Source of the DNA: Bacteroidales bacterium UBA4772
Lineage (GTDB): Bacteria; Bacteroidota; Bacteroidia; Bacteroidales; VadinHA17
Length of the DNA stretch: 64,000 bases
Direction: 5' to 3'
Assembly: GCA_002403305.1 (NCBI GenBank)
Contig: DHHM01000011.1
Span: 97,739 to 161,738, forward strand
A program made the position numbers and the translations under genes. Each line of letters opens with the position of its first letter. Positions within the stretch are counted from its first letter, which is position 1. The notes below the pieces were generated by a model. The model made no database searches and was not told where the DNA came from. It saw only the letters and a list, made by a program, of their open reading frames with translations. Below, one piece after another: positions 42,647-51,248 of the stretch.

Positions 42647-43927
42647 ATGAGTCAGATAATTAGTGTTCATGCAAGGGAGATCCTCGATTCAAGGGGTAAC
42701 CCAACAATCGAAGTTGAAGTAGTAACCGCCAGCGGTGCCTCGGGCAGGGCTGCGGTTCCGTCAGGAGCATCAACCGGCGAGAACGAGGCGCTCGAGCTCA
42801 GAGACGGCGATAACAGTCGTTATCTCGGCAAAGGAGTGCTGAAGGCAGTGCATAATGTCAACAACATCATCGCTGAAGACATAATGGGCATGGATGTCAC
42901 CAATCAGGTGGCCATTGATGAGAAGATGCTTGAGATTGACGGAACGCCCACCAAGAGCAATCTCGGTGCCAATGCCATCCTTGGCGTTTCTCTGGCATGC
43001 GCCAAAGCAGCGGCAGCCTATCACGGTCTCACGTTGTACAGATATATCGGGGGCACAAATGCCCGCGTGCTGCCGGTGCCCATGATGAATATCATCAATG
43101 GCGGCTCGCACTCTGACGCACCCATAGCTTTCCAGGAGTTCATGATCCGCCCAAAAGGCGCCAGCTCGTTCGCCGAGGGTCTCAGGATGGGAGCAGAGGT
43201 ATTCCATGCCCTGAAGAAAGTGCTCAAGCAGCGTGGTCTCAGCACCGCCGTGGGTGATGAGGGCGGATTCGCCCCCAAACTGAAGGGTACTGAAGATGCA
43301 CTCGACAGCATTGTCGAGGCCATCACCGCCGCAGGCTACAAACCGGTAACTGACGTGACAGTGGCTCTTGACTGCGCCGCCAGCGAGTTCTTCGAGGATG
43401 GCATATATAACTATACCAAATTCGAAGGTAAGAGCGGCAAGAAACTCACTCCGCAGGAGCAGGCTGAATATCTCACCGCCCTGGTGGAGAAGTATCCCAT
43501 CATTGACTCCATAGAAGACGGCATGAGTGAAGGCGACTGGGACGGATGGAAGATCCATACCGATCAGCTCGGATCAAAGATACAGATCGTAGGTGATGAC
43601 CTCTTCGTTACCAATGTCGAGTACCTGGAGAAAGGTATCAACCTGGGATGCGCCAACTCGATCCTCATTAAGCTGAACCAGATAGGCACACTCACCGAGA
43701 CGCTGAACTGTATAGAGATGGCTCACAGGGCCGGCTATACCACCGTCATCTCACACCGTTCAGGAGAAACGGAAGATTCAACCATTGCTGACGTGGCCGT
43801 GGCAGTGAACTCAGGGCAGATCAAGACCGGATCACTGAGCCGCACTGACCGCATTGCAAAATATAATCAGCTTCTGCGCATCGAGGAGGAGTTGGGCAAC
43901 ACCAGCTCCTACGGCTGCGAGGGTTAA
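42647..43927 (+). CDS. eno: Enolase (phosphopyruvate hydratase)
   Basis: Interconverts 2-phosphoglycerate and phosphoenolpyruvate in glycolysis. The 426 residues are full length, with metal ligands and catalytic residues in the expected places: GASTGENEALELRD, VGDEGGFAPKL, SIEDGMSEGDW, ILIKLNQIGT (catalytic Lys) and SHRSGETEDSTIADV. It follows the ribosomal operon but has its own promoter candidate. A 262-residue minus-strand frame inside it is a shadow. Confidence 0.98.
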   Translation: MSQIISVHAREILDSRGNPTIEVEVVTASGASGRAAVPSGASTGENEALELRDGDNSRYLGKGVLKAVHNVNNIIAEDIMGMDVTNQVAIDEKMLEIDGTPTKSNLGANAILGVSLACAKAAAAYHGLTLYRYIGGTNARVLPVPMMNIINGGSHSDAPIAFQEFMIRPKGASSFAEGLRMGAEVFHALKKVLKQRGLSTAVGDEGGFAPKLKGTEDALDSIVEAITAAGYKPVTDVTVALDCAASEFFEDGIYNYTKFEGKSGKKLTPQEQAEYLTALVEKYPIIDSIEDGMSEGDWDGWKIHTDQLGSKIQIVGDDLFVTNVEYLEKGINLGCANSILIKLNQIGTLTETLNCIEMAHRAGYTTVISHRSGETEDSTIADVAVAVNSGQIKTGSLSRTDRIAKYNQLLRIEEELGNTSSYGCEG

Positions 43928-44004
43928 CCGGCCACGGCGCCGGACAGAGGTTGCTGACGCAACAGGACTGACTTCCCCCGCCGCTACCGGTAATGAAAGA
44001 GAGA

Positions 44005-44039
44005 AGAGGGTGGTATCTGATATGCCACCTTCTTTTTTT
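44005..44039 (+). terminator. Terminator after enolase
   Basis: AGAGGGTGG (44005-44013) pairs with CCACCTTCT (44025-44033), including one G-T pair, and is followed by a run of T to 44039. It lies about 80 bases past the eno stop. Confidence 0.75.
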
Positions 44040-44040
44040 C

Positions 44041-44048
44041 TATATTTG
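44041..44048 (+). promoter_or_regulatory. -7 element ahead of the UbiD gene
   Basis: TATATTTG is a full consensus match, 18 bases before the ATG and immediately after the eno terminator. The transcript leader would be only a few bases long. Confidence 0.5.
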
Positions 44049-44065
44049 TGTAAACCTGCTTCTCA

Positions 44066-45955
44066 ATGTCATTCAACGGACTGGCCCAATATGCAAGTTA
44101 CCTCGATGCGCGCGGTGACCTTACCCGTGTTAAGTGCCGTGTAAGCCCACTGCTTGAGATTACGGAGATTGCTGACCGCATGGTTAAGAGAGGGGGCAGG
44201 GCCCTTCTCTTTGAGGATACCGGCACAGCCTTCCCTCTGCTTATAAACGCCTTTGCCTCTGATGACCGTATGGCAGCGGCTATAGGCCGCAGCTCACTGG
44301 ATGATGCAGGTGAAGAGATATTCTCCCTTATCGAATCGGTGAGTGAGGCAAGCAGCCTCTCCGGCAAGCTCTCGAGGCTGCCCCGCATGATGCACCTCCT
44401 GCGGCTGGCTCCCGTCAGAAAGAGAGGACGGGGCGAGTGCCAGGAGGTGGTCGAAATGAACCCCGACCTGGACAGACTGCCGATACTCAAATGCTGGCCC
44501 CATGATGCCGAAAGATTCATCACTCTCCCCCTGGTGCATACCAGGCATCCTGAGACGGGAAAGTCCAACCTTGGGATGTACCGTATGCAGGTGATGGGCA
44601 AGGATGTCACAGGTATGCACTGGCACAGGCACAAGACCGGCGCACACCATTTTGAAGCGTGGAAGCGCAGAGGGGAAAGGATGCCTGTAACCGTAACCCT
44701 GGGCGGAGACCCGGTCTATACCTATGCTGCCACGGCACCACTGCCGGAGGATATGAGCGAATATCTCCTGGCAGCATTCCTGCGACGCAAAAGGGTCACA
44801 CTCGTCAGATGCCTCACCAACGACATCTGGGTACCGGCTGACTCTGACATCGTCATCGAAGGCTATGTAGACCCGTCGGAAGAGCCGGTGACGGAAGGCC
44901 CGTTCGGTGATCATACCGGCTTTTACTCTTTGGCTGACCTCTATCCCCGCTTTCATGTCACCTGCATCACCCACCGCAGCAATGCCGTCTATCCCGCTAC
45001 CGTCGTCGGCGTGCCTCCTATGGAGGATGCCTGGATGGGCAAGGCCACGGAGAAGATCTTCTTCGCCCCGATAAAACTGGCGATAGCTCCCGAGATAAGG
45101 GAGCTGCACATGCCGGTGGCAGGTGTGGCACATAACCTTGTGATAGTAAGTATAGACAAGCGGTACCCGGGGCAGGGGCTGAAGGTGCTCAGCGCTCTCT
45201 TCGGCGCAGGGCAGATGATGCTCAGCAAGTATATCATAGTAGTCAGCAGCGGGGTCTCCGTCACTGACTACCCGGCGGTGGCAGAGGCTCTCTTCGGCAA
45301 TGTGAGGTTTAATACCGACCTGCTGCTCACACGCGGTCCGCTGGATGTCCTCGATCACTCCTCTGACAGCTTCAGCATGGGTGGCAAGATGGGTATCGAT
45401 GCCACGGTCAAACTCCCGGAGGAACGCACCGGCGAGTACCAGTCACTGCCACTCTTTCCGCTAACCGATGAAGGAATTACCGGTGATCTCATCACCGGCA
45501 TCAGGACGATGGCCGAGTACTCCCTGCCGGTAGCAGTGCTGGCAATAAAGAAACCGCGGCAGGGCCTTGATATGCGACAGTTTGCAACCTCACTGCCCGC
45601 CTCACTCACCATGCCTGGCACCGTCATTGTTGCTGTGGATGAGGGAGCCGATGCCGATGACCCCGGCATCGTTACCTGGCTTGTCACCGGCAACAGCGAC
45701 CCGTCACGCGACCTCTACAGGCTCGACAGCGGGGCTCTCTTCATTGACGCCACCTCAAAGACACTCTCACTGCCGGCCTTCCCGAGAGATTGGCCCAATG
45801 TGGTCTGTTCTGATCCGGAGACCATAGAACTCGTTGACAGGAGATGGAGTGAATACGGTATCGGGGATTTTATAACCTCTCCTTCACTGAGACTGCTGCC
45901 CCTGGTCAGGCCGGGCAAGGCATCGGTGGAGACAGTCAACCACCAGACGAAGTGA
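44066..45955 (+). CDS. UbiD-family decarboxylase
   Basis: A 629-residue prenylated-FMN-dependent decarboxylase. The family signature EGPFGDHTGFYS (near residue 275) holds the catalytic acid residue and metal-binding site. The N-terminal domain and the later KYIIVV and GIDATVKLPEER segments also fit. In Bacteroidota such long UbiD homologues are generally placed in menaquinone synthesis, decarboxylating an aromatic precursor; aromatic-acid degradation is the alternative. The flavin prenyltransferase UbiX is not nearby. Its stop overlaps the GTG start of the phosphatase gene. Confidence 0.9.
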   Translation: MSFNGLAQYASYLDARGDLTRVKCRVSPLLEITEIADRMVKRGGRALLFEDTGTAFPLLINAFASDDRMAAAIGRSSLDDAGEEIFSLIESVSEASSLSGKLSRLPRMMHLLRLAPVRKRGRGECQEVVEMNPDLDRLPILKCWPHDAERFITLPLVHTRHPETGKSNLGMYRMQVMGKDVTGMHWHRHKTGAHHFEAWKRRGERMPVTVTLGGDPVYTYAATAPLPEDMSEYLLAAFLRRKRVTLVRCLTNDIWVPADSDIVIEGYVDPSEEPVTEGPFGDHTGFYSLADLYPRFHVTCITHRSNAVYPATVVGVPPMEDAWMGKATEKIFFAPIKLAIAPEIRELHMPVAGVAHNLVIVSIDKRYPGQGLKVLSALFGAGQMMLSKYIIVVSSGVSVTDYPAVAEALFGNVRFNTDLLLTRGPLDVLDHSSDSFSMGGKMGIDATVKLPEERTGEYQSLPLFPLTDEGITGDLITGIRTMAEYSLPVAVLAIKKPRQGLDMRQFATSLPASLTMPGTVIVAVDEGADADDPGIVTWLVTGNSDPSRDLYRLDSGALFIDATSKTLSLPAFPRDWPNVVCSDPETIELVDRRWSEYGIGDFITSPSLRLLPLVRPGKASVETVNHQTK

Positions 45956-46932
45956 ATCTCCTGCTGATCACGGCTGTATTGCCCTTGCTGCCACAGGGCG
46001 TTAAGGATAATACTGTCATCAACTCTGTCCTCCTGGTCTTCATTGTGCTGGCGGTCATATACCTGGCCGTACTTCAGTTCTGGGTGCTGCTGCGCACCAG
46101 ACGGCACCTCAGCGAGATCAGGAATGCATATGAAGAGATAGATATGCAGAGGGCGGAGCTGCAACTGCGCAACAAGGACCTTACCGACAGTCTCAACTAT
46201 GCCAGAAGGATCCAGGCCGCTCTGCTGCCTGCCGAACATCATATCAACAAGATTTTTCATGACTACTTCATCTATTACCGCCCGAAGCATATCGTCAGTG
46301 GCGACTTCTACTGGTTCAGCGAGAGAAACGGCAAATATTTCATCGCCGCCGCTGACTGCACGGGTCACGGCGTGCCCGGAGCACTGATGTCAATGATCGG
46401 GCTGGAACTGATACAGAAGATCATTACAGGGATGAAGGTTGACGACAGCGATCAGATACTGCTGACAATGAACCGGGAGCTAGAGTCGGCATTCTTCAGG
46501 GAGGAGAGCGGCAAGGCACTGATACGTGACGGCATTGAGATGAGCATCTGTGTCATAGACCGCAAGACCAGGGAGATGGAGTTCTCCGGGGCGTTCCTTC
46601 CGGTTTATATTGTCCGTGATGACAAGCTCATTGAGATCAAGGGCGACAAGAAGAATGTTGTGCAGTCGTTTGCCATGGTATCATTCAACCGCAGCACTTT
46701 CAGGCTGCAGAAGGGAGACATTCTGTACCTCTTCTCCGACGGCTATGCCGACCAGTTCGGGGGCCCGGAGAACAAGAAGTTCATGTACCGCAGGCTGAGG
46801 CACCTGCTGCTGACCATCAGCAAGTACCCGCTGACGGACCAGGAGCGTATCATTGACGAGACAATCGCTTCATGGATGGGAGACCATGATCAGATAGATG
46901 ACATGATGATCCTTGGGGTGCGGCCTTTCTGA
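45952..46932 (+). CDS. Membrane-anchored SpoIIE/PP2C-type serine phosphatase
   Basis: A 326-residue protein with a membrane helix (about 22-45), a coiled coil (about 50-85) and a PPM phosphatase domain. Metal-binding acidic motifs are in place: SGDFYWF, ADCTGHGVPGALMS, SDGYADQFGG and the final DDMMILG. GTG is the start, overlapping the UbiD stop as GTGA, so the two are co-translated. Such phosphatases often work in partner-switching networks or with two-component proteins. A hybrid kinase-like gene ends 2 bases away on the other strand. Confidence 0.9.
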   Translation: MNLLLITAVLPLLPQGVKDNTVINSVLLVFIVLAVIYLAVLQFWVLLRTRRHLSEIRNAYEEIDMQRAELQLRNKDLTDSLNYARRIQAALLPAEHHINKIFHDYFIYYRPKHIVSGDFYWFSERNGKYFIAAADCTGHGVPGALMSMIGLELIQKIITGMKVDDSDQILLTMNRELESAFFREESGKALIRDGIEMSICVIDRKTREMEFSGAFLPVYIVRDDKLIEIKGDKKNVVQSFAMVSFNRSTFRLQKGDILYLFSDGYADQFGGPENKKFMYRRLRHLLLTISKYPLTDQERIIDETIASWMGDHDQIDDMMILGVRPF

Positions 46933-46934
46933 TA

Positions 46935-48266
46935 TCAGACGAGAGCGGTGATCTTCTCAATGAGAAGCTCGGGGTCTATCGGCTTGCTGATATAATCATC
47001 CATGCCCACTGCCAGGCACTGTTCCCTGTCGCCCAGCATGGCATTGGCGGTGATGGCGATGATGGGAACATGCATCCGGGTGCTCATCTCCAGCCCCCTG
47101 ATCTTGTCGGCAGCCATCAGCCCGTTCATCACCGGCATCTGCACATCCATCAGTATCAGGTCATACTTCGAAGTGCCGAACATATCAAGGGCCTCCTTGC
47201 CGTTGCGGGCAGTTTCTATACGCCTGACGAGAGGCTCAAGCATCAGCTGGGTGATGCGGAGATTGATGGGATTATCTTCCACCAGCAATATGGAGAGCTC
47301 CTTAAGCTCCTTCCTCTCTTTCTCCCCCGTCAGACCCTGCATCAGTGTGCTGGCAGCAGCAGGATGTTTCACCTTGTCTGCCCTGCGCAGGTTGATATGG
47401 AAGACGAAATAGGAGCCGGAGCCGGCGGTTGCTTCCTTCCAGTTGCCTCCAGAGTTGCGTATCAGCCTTCCGGAGAGGGGCAAGGACTGGCGGCCCTCGC
47501 CAATGAAAACCACCGGGTTGTTTGTTGATAATGTGAACTCAACCTTCTGCATGCCGTCACGCTCGCCTGCCTCCCTGGCCTGTATCTTTACCGTGACCTT
47601 GCCCGAGGAGCCGGAGATGGCAGCACCGAGAAGGTCAATCAGTATCTGCTTGATAATGATCGGATCACCGTTGTACTCAGTCTCTCCCTCGCCCTTGTCA
47701 TCATAGAGTATAAGGCTCTGTTCATGACTCCTGTTGAGCTTCATAAGGCCGATAGTATCCTGTATGATGGGTCCCAGCCTGAAACGGATGTCACCCTTCT
47801 TTTCAAAGGTGATATTGCCCGCTGTCTCCATGGTAAGGTCATTGACAACGTCCACCATGGTTCCGGTGGAGGCCACAAAGGTCTCAACAAGCTCCTGCTG
47901 CCTGGCGGAGGCAGCTGTCTCACTGAGCATGCTGCCCAGCAGTACAAGGTTGTTAAGCGGTTCCCTTATCTTGTGGGAGAAGGAATTGATGACATCCTCG
48001 TTCCTCTCGGCTATCGATGACATCTCATCTATGATCGACCTGCTGTCGGCTATCAGCTGCCGTATCTCATGAACAGCCATCCCCAGCGGCACCAGGGCAA
48101 GGATGCCGGCCACCAGCGGTACCCAGACCAGCCCCGCGATGGCCGTGGAGAGGGCTATGATCACCAACAGCAGGGCCGAAGCCACAGGAAGAAGTATCCT
48201 GTCCCTCGTCCTTCGGGTCATCAGTTCAGAATGCCGAACCGAAGCAGGTGTTGATCCTTTTGGCAT
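46935..48266 (-). CDS. Hybrid histidine kinase with degenerate ATPase core and intact receiver
   Basis: A 443-residue protein with two membrane helices (about 20-65), a short linker helix, a dimerisation/phosphoacceptor helix (SHKIREPLNN, His98), a decayed ATPase domain and a C-terminal receiver. In the ATPase region the N-box reads IDLLGAAI, lacking both Asn, and no DxGxG box is seen; only a GSGSYFVF-like end remains. The receiver is complete: EDNPIN, Asp374 in LMDVQMP, ITANA and ISKPID. The start was set at ATGCCAAAAGG because the longer in-frame ATG (48293) lies at the predicted transcription start. It may act as a phosphate-accepting scaffold. Confidence 0.8.
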   Translation of the reverse strand: MPKGSTPASVRHSELMTRRTRDRILLPVASALLLVIIALSTAIAGLVWVPLVAGILALVPLGMAVHEIRQLIADSRSIIDEMSSIAERNEDVINSFSHKIREPLNNLVLLGSMLSETAASARQQELVETFVASTGTMVDVVNDLTMETAGNITFEKKGDIRFRLGPIIQDTIGLMKLNRSHEQSLILYDDKGEGETEYNGDPIIIKQILIDLLGAAISGSSGKVTVKIQAREAGERDGMQKVEFTLSTNNPVVFIGEGRQSLPLSGRLIRNSGGNWKEATAGSGSYFVFHINLRRADKVKHPAAASTLMQGLTGEKERKELKELSILLVEDNPINLRITQLMLEPLVRRIETARNGKEALDMFGTSKYDLILMDVQMPVMNGLMAADKIRGLEMSTRMHVPIIAITANAMLGDREQCLAVGMDDYISKPIDPELLIEKITALV

Positions 48267-48294
48267 ATTGCGGGCACAGTAGGGATATGACACT

Positions 48295-48302
48295 CAAATA
48301 TA
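48295..48302 (-). promoter_or_regulatory. -7 element of the hybrid-kinase promoter
   Basis: On the minus strand the sequence is TATATTTG, a consensus -7 box. Transcription would begin near 48288, which rules out the ATG at 48293 as start and supports 48266. Confidence 0.55.
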
Positions 48303-48331
48303 CATGAAATATAATAAAGATGAAGCCGGGG

Positions 48332-48363
48332 TTGGTCTCGGTATGCATAAAAGATTATTTTTG
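48332..48363 (+). promoter_or_regulatory. Promoter of the Tyr-rich secreted protein gene
   Basis: TTG (48332-48334) and TATTTTTG (48356-48363) are 21 bases apart, close to the Bacteroidota -33/-7 layout. They lie 44 bases ahead of the start and are divergent from the kinase promoter. Confidence 0.6.
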
Positions 48364-48406
48364 CCTTACGGTACAATTTTTGAGGAAGAATCCAAAAAGG
48401 AGTGTG

Positions 48407-49150
48407 ATGAAAAGGAGCATGATGACACTGATTGCCGTATTGGTTGCCGCAGGCATTGCATGGGCACAGGAGAGGGATACCCTTGTTGCGTATACTCCCG
48501 ACTTTAAATTCAGGGACGGCATCTACCTGAACTTCGATCAGGTGAAGGCCAACAGCCCTATTCCCAAGGCCAAACTCTTCACCTCGGTTGATTACAACGA
48601 CAAGGACTTCTTTGACCAGGTGCTTGCCTCGGAAAAGATCTATTTCTATGACAACATGGGCGTAAGGCAGGAGATAGAACAGGATCAGATATGGGGTTTT
48701 GCCCGCAACGGTGTGCTCTACGTCAGGGTTCAGGGCTCATACAACCGCATAACGTTCTTCGGTTCCATCATCCACTTCGTGGCTGATGTGACCACCTCTT
48801 CACCGGGTAATTATCCCTACAATTACTATGACCCCTACTATTCGCCATACAGGTCATACTACTCACCCTATTACTACAGCCCATACCGCAGCTACTATGA
48901 TCCCTACGGGTACGGATACCCTTACGGCCGGAACACCACCAGGACTGACCTACAGATGTATATGATAGACTTCGAGACCGGAAAGGTTTATGAATATGAC
49001 CTGGATAATCTCGAGGCGCTTCTTATGCGTGACCCCGAGCTCTATGAGGAGTTTGTATCAATGCGCAACAAAAATCAGAAGAAGATGATGTTCGTCTACC
49101 TCAGGAAGTTCAATGAGAGAAATCCCGCCATGCTTCCTGCCGGCAGATAA
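48407..49150 (+). CDS. Secreted protein with Tyr/Pro-rich low-complexity segment
   Basis: The 247-residue protein has a signal peptide (MKRSMMTLIAVLVAAGIAWA). An in-frame start 87 bases upstream is rejected: it precedes the predicted transcription start and breaks the signal. The middle (about 145-180) is almost all Tyr, Pro, Ser and Asp in units like YYSPYRS and YYDPYGYG. The flanks are mixed alpha/beta with no known domain; the C-terminal half ends in a helical part (LLMRDPELYEEF). AGGAG lies just before the ATG. The function is unknown; a matrix or surface role is only a guess. Confidence 0.75.
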   Translation: MKRSMMTLIAVLVAAGIAWAQERDTLVAYTPDFKFRDGIYLNFDQVKANSPIPKAKLFTSVDYNDKDFFDQVLASEKIYFYDNMGVRQEIEQDQIWGFARNGVLYVRVQGSYNRITFFGSIIHFVADVTTSSPGNYPYNYYDPYYSPYRSYYSPYYYSPYRSYYDPYGYGYPYGRNTTRTDLQMYMIDFETGKVYEYDLDNLEALLMRDPELYEEFVSMRNKNQKKMMFVYLRKFNERNPAMLPAGR

Positions 49151-49215
49151 TGTTGTTTTTTGAAACATAATCATGCATCATTTTATCTGAGCCCCCGTCT
49201 TTTAAAAAAAGCCAA

Positions 49216-49572
49216 ATGGAAGAGATAAAAACATACACACAATCGGAACGTGACTGGGCAATGTTCTGTCACCTGTCAGCATTCGCAGGCTACTTCTTTC
49301 CCTTCGGCGGGATTATAGGCCCGATAATCTGCTGGATCTCCCGAAAGGACGAATCGGAATGGGTCAACTCGAACGGAAAGTCATCACTCAATTTTCAGAT
49401 ATCGATGCTTCTCTATGCCGTGCTGGCTATTCCTCTCTGCTTCATCATTGTAGGGATACCCATACTGCTGGCGATCGGGGTGTTGGAGTTCATCTGTATT
49501 ATCATTGCCAGTATTAAGGCTGCAAAGGGAGAAGCCTTTAAATACCCGCTCTCCATACCTTTCATGCAGTAA
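49216..49572 (+). CDS. DUF4870-type small membrane protein
   Basis: The 118 residues form three to four hydrophobic segments, with the family features SERDWAMFCHLSAFAGYFFP and IICWISRKDESEWVNSNGKSSLNFQ (quoted in part). This Tic20-like DUF4870 family is widespread and of unknown role. It stands alone between the Tyr-rich gene and hisS. Confidence 0.85.
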   Translation: MEEIKTYTQSERDWAMFCHLSAFAGYFFPFGGIIGPIICWISRKDESEWVNSNGKSSLNFQISMLLYAVLAIPLCFIIVGIPILLAIGVLEFICIIIASIKAAKGEAFKYPLSIPFMQ

Positions 49573-49618
49573 ATCCTGCTCAGCATCCGGGCTGAACCGC
49601 AACCCGGCTCATCATCAT

Positions 49619-49637
49619 CCCGGCAGATCATGCCGGG
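49619..49637 (+). terminator. Hairpin after the DUF4870 gene
   Basis: CCCGGCA and TGCCGGG form a perfect 7-bp stem around GATCA, 46 bases past the stop. No strong T-run follows, so it is a probable but not certain terminator. Confidence 0.45.
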
Positions 49638-49695
49638 TATTGGTGTTTCCTGCCATGGAGCCAGACACCTTTATGCGCCCGGCGTACTGCTTTCA

Positions 49696-49752
49696 GCCAC
49701 CGTAGCCTTCTTCGACATCCGTAGTTTTTACGAAGGATGTGGCGGAGGTGGC
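49696..49752. repeat. Long bulged inverted repeat upstream of hisS
   Basis: GCCACC (49696-49701) pairs with GGTGGC (49747-49752), GCC with GGC, and ACATCC (49715-49720) with GGATGT (49735-49740), with a GTA/TAC tip. A 7-base bulge lies on the left side only. No gene overlaps it. It looks like an extrahelical-base hairpin or a dispersed palindromic repeat; this is the only copy in the window. Confidence 0.6.
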
Positions 49753-49822
49753 CGACTGAAGACTGCCTGTCCCGCGGGGAAATGATCCGAAGAATCATCT
49801 CCTCTCGTTCGCGCCTTTTTTC

Positions 49823-49830
49823 TATTTTTG
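49823..49830 (+). promoter_or_regulatory. -7 element of the hisS promoter
   Basis: TATTTTTG matches the consensus, 18 bases before the chosen hisS ATG. The alternative in-frame TTG at 49828 lies inside this box, which supports 49849. Confidence 0.6.
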
Positions 49831-49848
49831 TCGGGAAATATATCAGAC

Positions 49849-51225
49849 ATGGCCCAAAAACCTTCCGTACCAAGGGGAACGCGCGACTTCTCTCCCGCAG
49901 AGATGCTCCGCCGCAATTATATCTTCGACATCATCAGGAGGACATTCTCCCTCTATGGCTACCTACCCCTGGAGACACCGGCAATGGAGAACCTCTCCAC
50001 CCTCCTTGGCAAATACGGGGAGGAGGGCGACAGGCTGATATTCCGGATTCTCAACTCGGGAAACTTCCTCTCTGGCATGGAGCCATCAACCCTCGTCGGA
50101 GCCGACAGCGCCTCCCTTGCAAAGCATTTTTCCGAAAAGGGACTCAGGTATGACCTGACTGTTCCCTTCGCCCGCTATGTGGTGCAGCATCGCAATGAGA
50201 TCAGCTTTCCCTTCAGGAGATACCAGATACAACCAGTATGGAGGGCTGACAAACCCCAGAAGGGGCGGTACAGGGAGTTCTTCCAGTGCGACGCCGATGT
50301 CATCGGCAGCGATTCCCTCCTGAATGAGTTCGAGCTGATACGTATCATTGACCATATTTTCAGTGAACTGAAAATCAATGTGATAATCAAAGTCAACAAC
50401 CGCAAGATACTTGCTGGCATCGCAGCTACAGCCGGGGCCGGGGACAGGATCACCGACATTACAGTTGCTATTGACAAGCTTGAAAAGATAGGCAGTGAGG
50501 GTGTCAGGCAGGAGCTGCTGCAGCGGGGCATCACGCCTGACGTCATCGAACGGCTCGATCCGTTCCTTAGCCTCAGGGGGTCAGCAGCATCGAAGCTCTC
50601 CGGACTCAAACGCGAGATAGCAGCATCACCCGAAGGCCAGAAGGGCCTTGCCGAGATGGAGGAGCTCTTCTCCTATCTCGGAATGGAGCCAACCGAGGCA
50701 AGGGTGGAGCTCGATCTCTCCCTGGCACGTGGCCTGAACTACTATACAGGAACCATCATAGAGGTCAAGGCAGATGATATGGTAATCGGCAGCATCTGTG
50801 GCGGAGGACGTTATGATGACCTCACAGGCATCTTCGGACTGCCGGGTGTCTCAGGGGTGGGAATCTCATTTGGGGCCGACAGGATATATGATGTTATGCT
50901 CCATCTGGGTCTCTTCCCGGAGCAGACCGGTGCAGCTACCGAAGTACTGGTCATCAACTTCGGAGGTGAAGAGCTCATGGAGCTGATAAAAATTGCCGCG
51001 GCACTGCGCGATGCTGGCATAGCCACGGAGCTTTTTCCCGATGCTGTCAGACTGAAGAAGCAGTTCAGCTATGCTGACGCACAGAATATACCCATGGTAA
51101 TCATCGCCGGCAGCAATGAGTTAAAAGCCGGTCAGGCCACCGTGCGTAACATGAAAACGGGAGAACAGACAACCATGTCGCTGTCTGCCCTCCCGGAATT
51201 TATCAGGGAAGTAAAAAGTCACTAA
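49849..51225 (+). CDS. hisS: Histidyl-tRNA synthetase
   Basis: Charges tRNA-His. The 458-residue class II enzyme has the N-terminal GTRDFSPAEM, motif 2 around YQIQPVWRADKPQKGRYREF (quoted in part), the His-specific LARGLNYYTGTIIEV and motif 3 FGADRIYDVML, followed by the anticodon-binding domain (VLVINFGGEE). The start follows a promoter and gives the family N-terminus. Confidence 0.97.
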   Translation: MAQKPSVPRGTRDFSPAEMLRRNYIFDIIRRTFSLYGYLPLETPAMENLSTLLGKYGEEGDRLIFRILNSGNFLSGMEPSTLVGADSASLAKHFSEKGLRYDLTVPFARYVVQHRNEISFPFRRYQIQPVWRADKPQKGRYREFFQCDADVIGSDSLLNEFELIRIIDHIFSELKINVIIKVNNRKILAGIAATAGAGDRITDITVAIDKLEKIGSEGVRQELLQRGITPDVIERLDPFLSLRGSAASKLSGLKREIAASPEGQKGLAEMEELFSYLGMEPTEARVELDLSLARGLNYYTGTIIEVKADDMVIGSICGGGRYDDLTGIFGLPGVSGVGISFGADRIYDVMLHLGLFPEQTGAATEVLVINFGGEELMELIKIAAALRDAGIATELFPDAVRLKKQFSYADAQNIPMVIIAGSNELKAGQATVRNMKTGEQTTMSLSALPEFIREVKSH

Positions 51226-51248
51226 GATATTTTCTTTAACAAAAACGC

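Noticed and set aside
42770..43558. 262-residue open frame on the minus strand inside enolase
   Set aside because: Enolase is certain on the plus strand; the antisense frame has no signal or leader of its own.
44294..45358. 354-residue open frame on the minus strand inside the UbiD gene
   Set aside because: The composition is His/Arg rich with no family features, and the plus-strand UbiD has clear signature motifs.
48267..48293. Upstream ATG for the hybrid kinase
   Set aside because: It would lie at or before the predicted transcription start set by TATATTTG at 48295-48302.
49738..49775. Sequence resembling the 5' end of tRNA-Ser (GGAGGTGGCCGA)
   Set aside because: No anticodon stem, T-loop or acceptor partner follows within tRNA length; the likeness ends after the first 12 or so bases.
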